A stretch of DNA of 64,000 nucleotides from Acanthosepion esculentum (GCA_964036315.1 OZ038509.1:23954152-24018151); one strand, 5' to 3'. Shown: positions 8,301-19,584, numbered from the stretch's first letter. A program made the numbers and translations. Notes: generated from the letters alone by a model not told the origin.

Positions 8301-9360
8301 ATCTCCTTCATAACAACTCTGCAAGCATTTCTTGTCGCGAGTCGACGAAAAATGTTACCAACAGCGATAGGGTGGACACCTCCGTCTTTTTTTTTAAAGC
8401 CGTTAAGTTGGCTGAAAATATTAAGTCGCGAGCATAATGGGGTATCTCAGCTCGGAGAAGGGTATTAATAAAAGCTGTTATGGATGTTTTCAAATGTTCA
8501 CCAGCTTCGGCAGTGTGGGCAGAAATTAAGTGACCCGGTCGAAGGCCATCCACACCCCCACTGCTGCTTCCTGAGAAAGACTTCAGAGTGGCAAACCATT
8601 GCTTCCTTTGAGATTTCAATATTTGAATCATTGTTTAACATCTGAACAAAATTTACATCTGATGGTGGCGCAGGATGTTTCCGACGGAGCGCTGTGAGAA
8701 CATCTGGTGTAGTAGCAAGTAAAGTATCCGATGAGGCCAATACTCTAACAGTAGCTGAGAAATCGCCCTCGATCAACTTAGCATTGACGAGGGCACGGAG
8801 TCTGTTAGAATCGTCGACTGGAGATGAAGGATGAAATCTATTAGGATTAGAAAGCGTAGAAAATTCGGTGGCATTTATTTTAGACGAATTGAATAAAGAA
8901 ATATTATTTTTCATAATAGATGAGACAGATGACGTAGGGTCCTTATTGTAAGGAATGCCGAGCACAAGTGTTGCGAAAGAGAAAAGGTGATCCCAGTCAA
9001 GCGAGCTGTTCAAGTTAAGTGCCTAGTCTATGGCAGTAACCAAGGCATCGGCTGCCGGGATTCTTACAGATTTAGGGATTTTTAAAGGCACCTTCCGGAA
9101 TTGCCTAAGGAGTGAGGTTGCCCTCAAAACTTCACTGGCATCTCTTCGGGTCGGTTCATTATGTTGATGGATCACACTATCTTGTAGAGCCGAGAGAGAC
9201 AGACAATGTGAACAACTCCAAACAACCAGAGAGGCTGAAGCATTTCTCGTCAATCCCACGCAAGATAAATGAAAAGACCGTTGACAATTTGAACAACTTC
9301 TGATTCTTTCTTTTAATGCTGTCACAAGAAAAAGCAACGATCACATTCCCGCAAAGAAGA

Positions 9361-10234
9361 AGGAAGAGACATTTTTTCTTCCCTCCTTATTCCTAAAATG
9401 AATGTAAAACTTTTTTCTGTTAATTCTTGTAATCTCCATTTGACATTAATTTCTATTTTTTCCGTTGAAATCAAATCTTCGTAAAAAAAATACTGTCTTG
9501 AATTACAACTCCTTTACAATAATGTTTAATGTTTTCAGCTATTAATTCAATAATGATTATTCCATTTGCTATTCAAATTCGTATTTACCTTACTTAATCC
9601 GACATTTTTACATTCTTAAAATCCGTTGAAATCAACAGAGCTTTGAAAAACACGCCTTCTCTCTTCGAATTCCAAGCGTTATTTATTTATTAAAATTTAT
9701 TTTGTCTTCTAATTTATATTGTAAAGTTGGTTTTCTTAAGTATTGTATTGCTTCTTAAAGTGTCCTTTTTTTACATTCTGTGTATAATTTTGTTTGAATA
9801 TATGACTTTATATACAAATGCCATAGAATTGTAAATACAAGATGTCGATACAGTGTATCAATTCACGCTGCGTTTCCGTTCAAATCTGAATTCTCTGATT
9901 CAACAGAATTTCATTGGTTTAATTCGTATCAGCGTCTTTCTATTTCCTATATTCTTCACTTTCCTCTTCTTATGAATCTGGGTAATTTTGAATATGCTTC
10001 TCTATTTCTCTTGCCTTTCTTTTTTTGTCTTTTCTCTTGGAAGTCGGGTTAATTTCCTATGCTTTCTCTTGAATTTCTTTTCTTTTTCTTTTTCTCTTTC
10101 TTTCCTCTTACCCTTTTTTTTTTGATTTCTCATCTACTTTCTTTTTTCTTTATATAAATCTTTTTTTACCTTTTATGGAAAATTTTCCCAAAACGGAAAG
10201 TGAAGTAGTTTCATTAATCGCAATTAATGTAACA

Positions 10235-10240
<6 letters not shown>
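9361..10240. other. AT-rich non-coding DNA
   Basis: T-rich and pyrimidine-rich sequence, for example about 9980-10160. It may contain the 5' leader of the upstream LINE. Nothing else is recognised. Confidence 0.5.
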
Positions 10241-10294
<54 letters not shown>

Positions 10295-10477
10295 ATATAT
10301 ATATATATATATATATATATGTCAATTTTGTAGTGCGTAATCAATTTATGTAACGTAAATCATTCAAACGAAAAACATTCGAAGTTGATTATATTTTATT
10401 AGTAAATATTGTTTGTGAGAGTGATTCTCGCCGTATAATTAGCTTCAATATTTGTTTTTCGTTTGAATGATTTACGT

Positions 10478-10551
<74 letters not shown>
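10241..10551. repeat. Palindrome bordered by (TA)n tracts
   Basis: A perfect 29 bp inverted repeat, TGTAACGTAAATCATTCAAA... (10349-10377) against its complement (10453-10481), encloses a 75-base spacer. The spacer's ends are also imperfectly complementary (GAAGTTGATTAT / ATAATTAGCTTC). (TA)n runs flank it at 10241-10320 and 10481-10551. Confidence 0.9.
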
Positions 10552-10555
<4 letters not shown>

Positions 10556-11127
10556 TTTATTTGAATATTACAACATAAATATGTTATAAAATCACGACAA
10601 AAGTAGCCATTTTGTTTCAACACTTCTTGTGTCTTGTCAAGTGATAATATAGAATATAGAATAAATGGTTTTAAAAGTTTCAAATTAATCAACGATCCTT
10701 AGCTAAGAGTAAACGCTGTTACGTAAGCCAGAGTGGCCAATCAAAAAACAAGTATAGGATGATTCGAAAAATTTGACAACTAAGCAAGGCTATCTAGATA
10801 TTAAAAGATTTATAAAATTTGAAATTAAAATTAAAAGTAAAAAATTAAAATTACCTATTTAGAAATCTAAATCAGATCTCTATTAAGTTTTAAATTGTAG
10901 AATTACTAAGGAGAAAAAAAAAAAAAAAAAAAAAAAAAAATAAATAAATAAATAAATCTAAAAATAAAAATAAAAGATATATATGCTATTTAATTAATAT
11001 TTTCATTGAAATTAAGTTGAAAGTTGTATTTAGAGTCCCAGACATAGATGTATACATTTTTCGTTACATTTCAGCATGTTATTCGCCTCTCACGTGAAAT
11101 CACTCGAACAACGGCATGGCAAACGCT
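10552..11127. other. AT-rich DNA with poly-A
   Basis: Includes a poly-A run followed by (AAAT)n at about 10914-10956. No coding or RNA feature is seen. Confidence 0.5.
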
Positions 11128-11326
11128 CGGACGCATCTAGATATATACACACACATACAAAAAAGCAAACCACACATAGGCAAATGCACTACACCTACAC
11201 ACACACATCGATACACACAGGCACACACATCTACATTCAATATGATCCAGACGGTCAAATGTCGAAGCTATTCGTGGCTTAATATGTTATTAAACGAATT
11301 TAAACTTGAAAAATTTAAACAAATAA

Positions 11327-11363
<37 letters not shown>

Positions 11364-11960
11364 TATACATATATATACATATACATATACACACACATAC
11401 ACATATATATACATATATACATTTTTGAAAACGTATAGTTTTCGACACATTTACAGACAAAAGTAAATAACCACCTCCACATATAATTGAACACTCGCAC
11501 ATCCGCATATAAATTAATACATGCACCCGCATAGACACATATAAGGATAATAGGTACGCATACACAGACCTACGTACATAAACATACACATAGATAAGCA
11601 CATATAAATATATTGACCCATACGTCGACGCAGAAAAGTAAATAAGGCAAGTGAAGAAATACATATAAAGATGCAACCGTATACAAGCACACACATACAT
11701 ACATACACATCTAGATTTACATACATAAGCACGCATGCATATATGTATATACACTAAATATATATATAGACATTTACAAATACAAGTGTATACATGAAAA
11801 ATTAAACAAACGTAAGTTAAAACGACATGAGTATAAAAATGCATATACACATCCGCTAGTACATATATATACACACATACATACGCAACTACACATAGAT
11901 ATATACACATATATATCTACAGACATACATATACATACATACTCACAAATATATATACGC

Positions 11961-12007
<47 letters not shown>

Positions 12008-12790
12008 CATACATACATAAACACACGTACACATATACATACACACACATACACATATACGCACACACACATACATATACAAACCCATATACATATATAC
12101 ATAAACATATAGACACATGCATAAAAAAGGAAAAAGAAATAAGCATACATAGACCAACTTATATTCTAATAATATTCCAACAACATTATGATAAAATATA
12201 TTAAAAGTTAATCATAATTTAAGAAAAGAACAACGGTCTGTAAGCAATTAAAGGTACTTTATCCACAAAAGTAGATTTTAGTTTGTATCTATGATACACT
12301 CCAAGACACTAAAGCCTACATACAAATACACATACAATGACACACCAACATATATATATAAATATCTAATCCTATATAAATACCCATATCGACACATCCA
12401 GATAAACAATACAGAGACAGTCGAGCTCAACCATATAATCACCCACACATACATATAAATATACACCCATATACAAACACATATACATAAACATATACAT
12501 ATTTAAACATACATATATAAACATATATATGCATATATAAACCTATACATACACATAGAAACATACATACTACATATACATACATATATGCACACTCACA
12601 CATACATATACATACATATGCAATAGGCATACATATATCCACACTCACACAAGTACACATAAATATCCCCATATACCCATACATATACTCACACATTTAG
12701 TGGTAGACACTTACCAGAATTTACTCCCTTACTCATACACATAAACAGGTTAACCTATGATAGAAGCCAATATACGCAACGATATACCTT

Positions 12791-12830
<40 letters not shown>

Positions 12831-12960
12831 TATATATATCCCTATATACACATATACATATCCTACAGTAGAAATAACTCTACATAACATACACATATAT
12901 ACATCTAAATACAGACACATATGATACTTTGTAAGTACCCAGTACACATTCATATCGATA
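11128..12960. repeat. CA/TA-rich cryptic simple-sequence region
   Basis: About 1.8 kb dominated by ACATATAC-type permutations, pure (TA)n tracts near 11328-11356 and 11966-12001, and a poly-A run at about 12796-12835. Frames of up to about 206 codons rich in Tyr, Ile, Cys and Val on the minus strand come from the simple repeat. Confidence 0.9.
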
Positions 12961-13033
12961 AGGCGACTATCATGCTAAAAAGGTAATAGTCTATTAAGTT
13001 TCATTTATCATTATCATAGAAAGTATATGATTT

Positions 13034-13643
13034 CTATACTAAGTTAAATTTAAGACGATGCTTACAGTTAACTGTTAGTTCATATCTTTGATTTAAAAGA
13101 TCAGTCTTATTTTTAAATCTAATTATTTCAAGTTTCTCGTTAAGGCATAAGTAACACGGGGCATATAGTGAGTTACATGTCCGGGCCTTTCTAATTAATT
13201 TCCATTTAACCTTAGGTGTTTTATTTTTCTCTTTTAGACTCCAAAAGTATTTGGATAATGAAGTCATATATTTATAGTTACTATTATTAAAAGATTGCAG
13301 GTGACCCCGCCAGCGTTCCTTGAATGGTCTCATGGTGCAACCTATGTAGAATTTCTTTATATTTGGATTTTCTAGTGTTGATATAGTACTGAGATAAACT
13401 ACAGAGCTAGTTAAACAGTTATTATTTAGTGGACAATTATTGGGATTCCTGCAGTTACATGATTTATTATTTGTGTCATTTTGCTTAATGTTGCTATGTG
13501 CAACCTTGTGGGTTGTCATGCTCTCCGAATTTATATACTTGCTGAATATACTATTGTTATGTTTTTTAATTATTTTTTCTAGGTTATCAGCACAACTATA
13601 GCTTAACTTAAGAGTATTAGAGTTAAATATTTTACTGAGTGTA
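13034..13643 (-). pseudogene. Penelope-like element, C-terminal GIY-YIG endonuclease fragment
   Basis: Open on the minus strand from about 13643 to a stop at 13034. It starts with FNSNTLKLSYSCADNLEKII, typical of the RT-to-nuclease linker in Penelope-like elements. Then come the cysteine cluster SCNCRNPNNCPLNNNC, VVYLSTIS and KKFYIGCTMRPFKERWRGH (GIY-YIG strand with catalytic Tyr and Arg), followed by SLSKYFWSLK. Penelope-like elements use this nuclease with their RT to integrate. The RT is missing upstream, where a (TA)n tract begins at 13652, so this is a 5'-truncated copy. The nuclease frame itself has no stop. Confidence 0.88.
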
Positions 13644-13650
13644 TTTTACT

Positions 13651-13651
<1 letters not shown>

Positions 13652-13704
<53 letters not shown>
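13652..13704. repeat. (TA)n microsatellite
   Basis: TA run at the truncation point of the Penelope-like fragment. Confidence 0.95.
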
Positions 13705-13707
<3 letters not shown>

Positions 13708-13822
13708 AAAACAACTGAAAAGTTGCAAATTAAAAAAAATTGAATTGAATGTTTTTTTTGTGAAAGTATTTATTTATATATATATTTGATATTTCAGAAA
13801 GTATACGTGGCTTCTCATTATG

Positions 13823-13825
<3 letters not shown>

Positions 13826-13869
<44 letters not shown>

Positions 13870-14159
13870 TAACATTCTTTTTATAGATACAAGTATTTAA
13901 GTAAATGTTCTGTTTTATAATAAACAGTATGTCCGAGAAATTTTCATAGAAAATATTCGTCCTCCGACAGGATTCGAACCTGTATCCTATACGGAACATT
14001 TACCGGCCTGTATAGGATACACGTTCGAATCCTGTCGGTGGACGAATATTTTCTATGAAAATTTCTCGGACATTCAGGCCGGTAAATGTTGTTTAATACT
14101 GTTTATTATAAACAGAGCATTTACTTAAATATTTGTATCTATAAAAAGAATGTTAAACA
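13826..14159. repeat. Large palindrome with tRNA-like B box, next to (TA)n
   Basis: Left arm 13866-13992 and right arm 14010-14159 are inverted copies starting TGTTTAACATTC, with a 17-base loop. The right arm has about 24 extra bases, of which ATTTACCGGCCT also occurs in the loop. Both arms carry GGATTCGAAC/GTTCGAATCC, a tRNA T-arm (B box) sequence, next to CTGT/ACAG. A (TA)n tract (13826-13865) borders the left end. Confidence 0.9.
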
Positions 14160-14235
14160 TAAAAATGTCTTTAAATAATTGTCGGACATTGTCCATTTCA
14201 TAATATATATTATATATATATTATAATTTAAAAAA

Positions 14236-14591
14236 AGAACAGTAAGATATATAATCCGGTGTTCTTATTGATATTTTTATTTTTACAAAACAGTGCTCAA
14301 TGTAAATTTACAGAGCATAAATATTATAAATTAACAGATTTAAAATATGGTTTCTTCGCTACACAGGAATTACCATGATTCAAAAATCGAAGCTAAAAAC
14401 TTCAAATTTAATTATATAATTATATCTTAAGTTTTTAGCTCGGTTATTGAAACATGGTAATTCCTGTGTAGCGAAGAAACCATATTTTAAATCAGTTAAT
14501 TTATAATTTAATTATTAAATTTTTAAGTTTTTAGCTTCGGTTTTTGAAACTTGGTAATTGCTGCGTAGCGAAGAAACTATATTTTGAATCA

Positions 14592-14673
<82 letters not shown>

Positions 14674-14790
14674 AAAAAGAAATAACAATAAGATATATAA
14701 ACCGGTGTTCTTATTGATATTTTTATTTTTACAAAACAGTGCTCAATGTAAATTTACAGAGCATAAATATTATAAATTAACTGATTTAAA
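14236..14790. repeat. Composite foldback repeat with (TA)n core
   Basis: A block of about 110 bp (AAGATATATAATCCGGTG..., about 14245-14345) recurs directly at about 14691-14790. An arm holding GGTTTCTTCGCTACACAGGA (about 14327-14401) is inverted at about 14428-14505 and again, diverged, at 14523-14590. A (TA)n run of about 75 bases (14593-14667) lies between the parts. Confidence 0.85.
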
Positions 14791-15480
14791 ATGATTTAAT
14801 GATTTTTTTAACGCGAATGAGTTCGAACTTTTATTGTCGATACATTCCAAAACAGTAGGTTTTGTCAGAATTTCTTTGTTATTTTCGAATTAAGCATTTA
14901 CAGCGAAATATAAATATTCGGCAATTTTTTAATTACATATTTAGCGCGGGGCTTAAAAAGCAAATTACCCAATCTTAATTTCTACGATTCCTCCATTCGA
15001 TCTGGATGTCAAAATATTTTGTGCTGGCAAAAGTGATCTAAAATTTTCGAATTAACGTGTCACCCGGATGTAAGTTATTTTTATTATGTTTTTGGAAGCA
15101 GCGGAATTTATTTTAAAATACCGAGTAATCGTCAAGGATAACTATATGCTACACATACCCAAAGAAGGCCGGAGAATGCATCGGTCAAAACGTTACGTTC
15201 CAAATAACAAGGATTAATCGAATTATGGTGGTACTTCATATGAAAAATTCAGACAGTATCTCGGAAGGCCACAGAACGTACCGGGCGAAATGTATTGATC
15301 AAAACAAGAGAAATGAGGATAATTATCCAGGTTTATTTATTAAATATCAATTGTATTTTTGGCGAAATCTTTCTTGGGTTGAAAATGATTTCGAAGGCGA
15401 TTTTCGGTTTATTTTCGAAAATAATTTTGAAAGCGATTTTAGTTAAATTGCTCTGTGTAATAGACAAATTATTTCCTTGA
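14791..15480. other. AT-rich DNA with two short SINE-tail-like motifs
   Basis: Mostly featureless. AAGAAGGCCGGAGAATGCAT with GGTCAAAACGTTACGTT (15163-15203), and a weaker version at 15263-15300, resemble the conserved SINE tail at 57790-57835. Confidence 0.4.
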
Positions 15481-15493
15481 AATGTCAAAAGCT

Positions 15494-15531
15494 ATCTATC
15501 TATCTATCTATCTACACACGCACACACACAC

Positions 15532-15586
<55 letters not shown>
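15494..15586. repeat. Compound (TATC)n(CA)n(TA)n microsatellite
   Basis: Three adjoining simple repeats: CTAT tetramers, CA dinucleotides, then TA dinucleotides. Confidence 0.95.
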
Positions 15587-15589
<3 letters not shown>

Positions 15590-15624
15590 TCTTTTCTTGC
15601 ACCTTTCACTTGTGGAACTCTATT

Positions 15625-15730
15625 CTGGCTTCTGGTTTGGTTTGATTTGGTTTCTTTTGTTTTACGGCATATCAACTTCAATGGCGTATTTAATGCCGAC
15701 AAGATTTTTATTGCTGGCAATAATTTTTCC
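15625..15730 (+). repeat. Dispersed repeat shared with 55245-55330
   Basis: GGCATATCAACTTCAATGG followed by TATTTAATGCCGAC and TTTTTATTGCTGG occurs here and, slightly changed, at about 55265-55320. The family is not recognised. Confidence 0.65.
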
Positions 15731-15965
15731 AAAAATGTCCTGCTGGTAATATATATTTTTTTCCGAAAATGTATTTGCTGGTAATACATTTTTCTTTCAA
15801 AAATGCATTGCTGGTAACATTTTTTTCCTTTAAAAATGTATTTCTGGTAATATTTCTTTTTTCAAAAATGTATTCCTGGTAATATTTCTTTTTTCAAAAA
15901 TGTATTCCTGGTAATAATATTTCCTTCAAAAATTCATTGCTAGTCATAATATTTTACAAAAAAGT
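15706..15965 (+). repeat. 32 bp minisatellite
   Basis: About eight copies of a roughly 32 bp unit containing AAAAATGTATTGCTGGTAAT, with variable T-rich spacers. It grows out of the end of the dispersed repeat at 15625-15730. Confidence 0.85.
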
Positions 15966-16154
15966 ATTGCTGATATTAAAACCATTTTTTACACTTTCAC
16001 AGTGTTTTGACCCCAGTTTGGAGAGGGCTCAACTATTTGCCCATAGCTGGGACCCTAACAGGTGCTACCACTCAAGGTCAGTATGAACGTAGGAACACCA
16101 GCAATTAAAAGGTGGTTCCACGCACCTCAAAACCTCCTGATCAGATATCTTGTT

Positions 16155-16280
16155 GTCGTATGTAGTTAATCGTTATACCCAGGACGCGGATGTAGTTTAT
16201 CGTCTTACCCAGGACGCGGATGTAGTTTATCGTCTTACCCAGGACTCGGATGTAGTTTATTGTCATACCCAGGACGTTCT
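16155..16280 (+). repeat. 30 bp minisatellite
   Basis: About four near-identical 30 bp units containing GATGTAGTTTATCGTCTTAC and CCAGGACGCG. Because the unit is a multiple of three, reading frames continue through it on both strands. I see no sign of a real protein. Confidence 0.85.
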
Positions 16281-16429
16281 GGCTTCTGGCTTCCCTGCCA
16301 CGTACAATCTTCAAAAATCTAAAAACAACGCTATCTTCTATCTCCCTGAGACCTTTTCTTTTATTGTCCTTTCTCCTCAATAAAGTTTTCTCGTATTCTT
16401 TCACGCTCAGTAACACCTTACGGCATTAC

Positions 16430-16860
16430 AGACGTGCTGTCGCCTCCTCCAGTCTTTTTTACAAATACTTTTACGGTAATTGCTCCGAAGAGCTGCATTC
16501 GCTGGTTCCCAAACTTCATGAATTTAAGCGTTCTACTAGGCTGGCATCTCGCTCTCACCCTTTCACTGTCGAAACTTAAATGTAGCCGTCTCTTCTACTT
16601 CAATAGCTTCATTTCTCACACTTCTCGCCTGTAGAACTCCTTCCCCTCTTCCTGTTTCCCTGATAGCTATAATCTCCAACTATTCAAATGTAATGTCAAT
16701 CGACGTCTCCAGATACCCTGATCTATCCCCTAACCTTCTCTTCATCCTTTCCTCTATCACTCCTATTTGCTCTCGCTCCAACTCTCTGTAACCCCTTGCG
16801 TGCTAGTGGCTTCCCACCTTGCTTGGGGTGAAACGCTTATTAGAAAAAATTTTTTTCAAT
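16430..16860 (+). mobile_element. LINE-A 3' fragment
   Basis: Matches the 3' end of the LINE at 61238-63990. It encodes FYKYFYGNCSEELHSLVPK, then EFKRSTRLASRSHPFTVET, and after decay the RLWNSLP-equivalent, followed by the shared non-coding tail ending CGTGCTAGTGGC...GGGGTGAAACGCTTA. It is 5' truncated and has stops. Confidence 0.85.
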
Positions 16861-17656
16861 TATAGCCTTGTTTGGGCCGAAATGATTTTTAAAAAAGGGA
16901 GTTAAATCAACAACGATTAGTCATTATAAAAATCAAAGAAGCAAAATATCATCGTAGACGATTTCAGTTTCCGCTTTGATTTATTTTAACAGAACTGAAT
17001 CTCTTAATGTGAAGACATTTGTAGATTGCAAGACATGCCGTCAAAATTCTTGTCTTCCGTCTGACTTCTTTTTCTTTCTTACTTTCTCATTTATCATGGC
17101 GTCACGACATTTTTATATTTGAGACTGTCAAACGGCAACCTTTAGTCATATAAACTATTTTCATTTGTCTAGAAAGACGAGTTCTCAACCAGCCAACAAG
17201 TGTCTATCTATTCAGCCTGAGAGAATTCTTTACAACGATGTAAACTTGATATTTACATTTTTTAGTGGGTTATTCTAGGATTGTTTATTGCCGTATAACT
17301 CGTGTAAAAGTCGTGTTCTATTTTCACTAATGTCCAGTTTTATATGGCGACGTCTTTCTTGACACAGGTGTTCATAAAATATCCAAAAGGATAGTTTGGT
17401 AAGTTAGCATAAATTAAATTTTTGTACTTCTTGAGTGATGTGGGATTTTAATATGTTTTATTTATTCATCTGTTGTATTCATTATTGTTTTAATTAATCA
17501 GTAATTGTTATTTCATTAGTGAATCTGAGAAACATTCAATCACTTGTTGATATCGCTTAATGATAAGTGGGCTACACTTGACGTTGGCTGTCTTCAAATG
17601 GATGTTTGAATTTTTTATATTTTTTACAGTAAGGTTCACCCTGCACAAGGCCCGGG
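16861..17656. other. AT-rich DNA, no gene seen
   Basis: GCCGTATAACTCGTGTAAAA near 17290 resembles one terminal inverted repeat of the element at 19832-20028. Otherwise nothing is recognised. Confidence 0.5.
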
Positions 17657-18130
17657 GTTCACTCGAGGTAGAGGGTGGCACTTGAGGTAGAGAGCGGCCA
17701 TTTGAGGTAGAGGGGGCTACTTGAAGTAGAGGGGGCACTTGAGGTAGAGGGGGGCACTTGAGGTAGAGGGGCACGAGGTAGAGAGGGGCACCTTAGGTAG
17801 ACTTGTCCACTCGAGGTAGAGGGGGCCACTTGAGGTAGAGGGGGGCTGCTTGAGGTAGAGAGGGGCCATTTGAGGTAGAGGGGGCACTTGAGGTAGAGAG
17901 GGACACCTTAGGTAGACGGGTTCACTCGAGGTAGAGGGGGCCACTTGAGGTAGAGGGGGGCTACTTGAGGTAGAGAGGAACCTGTTGTAGAGGGGAGCAC
18001 TCAAGGCAGAGGGGGATACTCGTGGTAGAGGAGAGTCAGTTGAGGTAGAGGGGGCTACTCGAGGTAGAGGGGGGCCACTCCCGGTAGAGGGGTCACTTGA
18101 GGCAGAGGGTGGCCACTTGAGGTAGAGGGT
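17657..18130. repeat. GAGGTAGAGGGG minisatellite
   Basis: About 470 bp of imperfect 18-28 bp units around CACTTGAGGTAGAGGGGG. It is strongly purine-rich on the plus strand. It abuts the 3' side of a minus-strand LINE-A fragment. CCACTCGAGGCAGAGGGG-like sequences also occur beside LINE-B or SINE copies at 18560, 56757 and 57348. Confidence 0.9.
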
Positions 18131-18300
18131 TACAAGAAGTGCAAGAGAAGAAAGCATAGAATGCACACTTAAATCTAACCATTTCAACTGTAAAATGATG
18201 AGACCTAACTGCTAATCTAGTACTGCGCTTAAATTCGTTAAATCGAGGAAGCAAATAGGAAAGCTCATCATACAATTACCTTGAAAAGATTAGGGAAACT
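18131..18300 (-). mobile_element. LINE-A C-terminal fragment
   Basis: The minus strand reads YDELSYLLPRFNEFKRSTRL, then AVRSHHFTVEMVRFKCAFY and FFSCTS, the same segment as in LINE-A at 61238-63990. The following WNSLP segment is missing and the minisatellite starts there. Confidence 0.85.
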
Positions 18301-18539
18301 ATTTATTTTTTAAAAAAAACTTGAAGATAAACGTTATACTGATTGAATTCCTGGGATGACGAGTTATCTTTATATACTCGATTTATGTTCAGACTATGAT
18401 CCTCATTTTTGTTGTTATCACAACATTTCGGTCGCTGTGCTCTTCGGCCTTCATCAGGCTATTTTCACGACCCTTTGTGCTCTCCTTGATTGATAAGACC
18501 AGTGGAACTTGCTTCTTGTTTTATACAGTGCTATTCAAC
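18301..18539 (-). repeat. SINE-tail-like sequence in AT-rich DNA
   Basis: Minus-strand CTGATGAAGGCCGAAGAGCA followed by CGACCGAAATGTTGTGATAA (about 18425-18470) matches the conserved tail at 57790-57835. Nothing else is recognised here. Confidence 0.55.
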
Positions 18540-18905
18540 CTGTACAGGCCTGAGAGCCTCTCAAGATAGATAGAGGGTTACGTTAGGAAGCAGTTTGTAT
18601 GGATTGGAGAGGAAGATAACGGTTAACCATAGACTTGAACAGATTGAGCTAGTAGTGATCGGGGGAAAACATCCTCTTGGGAGTCGGTTCCACAGCGGTT
18701 CGCGGGAAGAAACTGGTTTAGCGGAAGTTACTTCTCACAAATGGCATACGGAGGGAATGGGGTGGTTTGTTACTATGTAAGTGGCTTGGCAGGTTCTAGC
18801 CGTGAAGGTTAGGCCTGGCGAAACCAAGGAATGTAGTTCTTCCAAGCACTTTTCATGTAATTAGCGATAGAGTAGTGAGAGGCTTGCCACATCTTGCCTC
18901 TGGTC
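18540..18905 (-). mobile_element. LINE-B 3' fragment
   Basis: The minus strand reads QDVASLSLLYR, then LEELHSLVSPGLTFTART, and PLWNRLPRGCFP near the end, the normal order of a LINE C-terminus. Stops show it is dead. It is the best single-copy guide to the LINE-B region that gave rise to satellite 2. Confidence 0.82.
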
Positions 18906-18924
18906 AGCATATTAATATATAGAT

Positions 18925-19400
18925 ATATTCACAGGAAGAAAGACCTCTACCCGTGTTTCATCGATTACATAAAGATATTTGACAAGGTACAACACGAAGA
19001 ACTATTTGAAGTACTAGAGAAGCTTGATTTACACAGGAAATATATTTGAGTAATCCGCAAATCGCGGATAAGCAACGGATTTAGTGATGACACAAAATTA
19101 AAATGCGGGTTACGACGAGGATGTTTTCTTCACTAGATTTATTTAACCTGTTCACCAAGGCAATCCTAACAGAACGAGAAGACGTAACAGGTTTTATTAT
19201 TGGCGGTTGGCACTTTAACAATATAACATACGTGAATGTCACCGTGTTGATAGCGGACCGGGAAAGAAGACAAGGAGGAAAAGGAAAACACGACTAAAGG
19301 AATAAAGAAAATAGAATGCATTGTTTTCAGCCAAAGAAACAGTAAAAAAAAATTTAATTCTGAATTGGGGATATCAAAAAAAAGCATTTGCAGATATTTA
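18925..19400 (+). mobile_element. RTE-like LINE relic, reverse transcriptase
   Basis: Plus-strand KDLYPCFIDYIKIFDKVQHE (motif A), EELFEVLEKLDLHRKYI, LRRGCF (motif B remnant), IIGGWHFNNITYVNVTVLIA (decayed YADD region) and KIECIVFSQRNSKKKFNSEL are in correct order with several frameshifts. Probably the same family as 1933-2640 and 4570-4965. Confidence 0.78.
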
Positions 19401-19584
19401 ATGGCTACTTCTAAAGAAAAACGATACCAAAGGTTTAAAATTAATTCCAAAAACTGAAAAATCTTTCTTAAAGCTTTTATTTAGGTTTTAATTCCAATAG
19501 ATTAAATTTAATATTTCCAATAAGCAAAATACGTTACTGTATTTCAAAACGAATTTAAATTGATTAGAATTAATTTTAATGGTT

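Larger units (their letters stand above)
6466..9360 (-). mobile_element. Non-LTR retrotransposon with PHD-like finger, RT and restriction-like endonuclease (decayed)
   Basis: Minus-strand frames, broken by frameshifts and a stop, form one element. The N-terminus (about 9360-9200) has a CDRC pair, then CSNCQRSFHLSC and WSCSHC, a C4HC3 PHD-like finger. Reverse transcriptase follows: SSGGVDGLRPGHL near 8550, KLDMKNAFDSI near 8180 (motif A), GDPLGPLLFAMAVDG near 8000 (motif B), WYLDDAALGG near 7920 (motif C) and LGLEMNSSKSEI (motif D). The last 350 codons (7518-6466) hold a zinc-knuckle-like CECHRCRC...HPLSC cluster and KRPDG...LIWDATCADTF, a PD-(D/E)XK arrangement. The C-terminal nuclease points to the R2/NeSL/Hero group and not the APE-type LINEs. 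No rDNA target is visible. Confidence 0.8.

Noticed and set aside
11128..12960. Long minus-strand frames rich in Tyr, Ile, Val and Cys
   Set aside because: They follow from CA/TA simple repeats. There are no domains and the frames overlap in all phases.
13940..14060. A functional tRNA gene in the palindrome
   Set aside because: Only a T-arm/B-box match is present. No cloverleaf, anticodon arm or matching acceptor ends can be formed.
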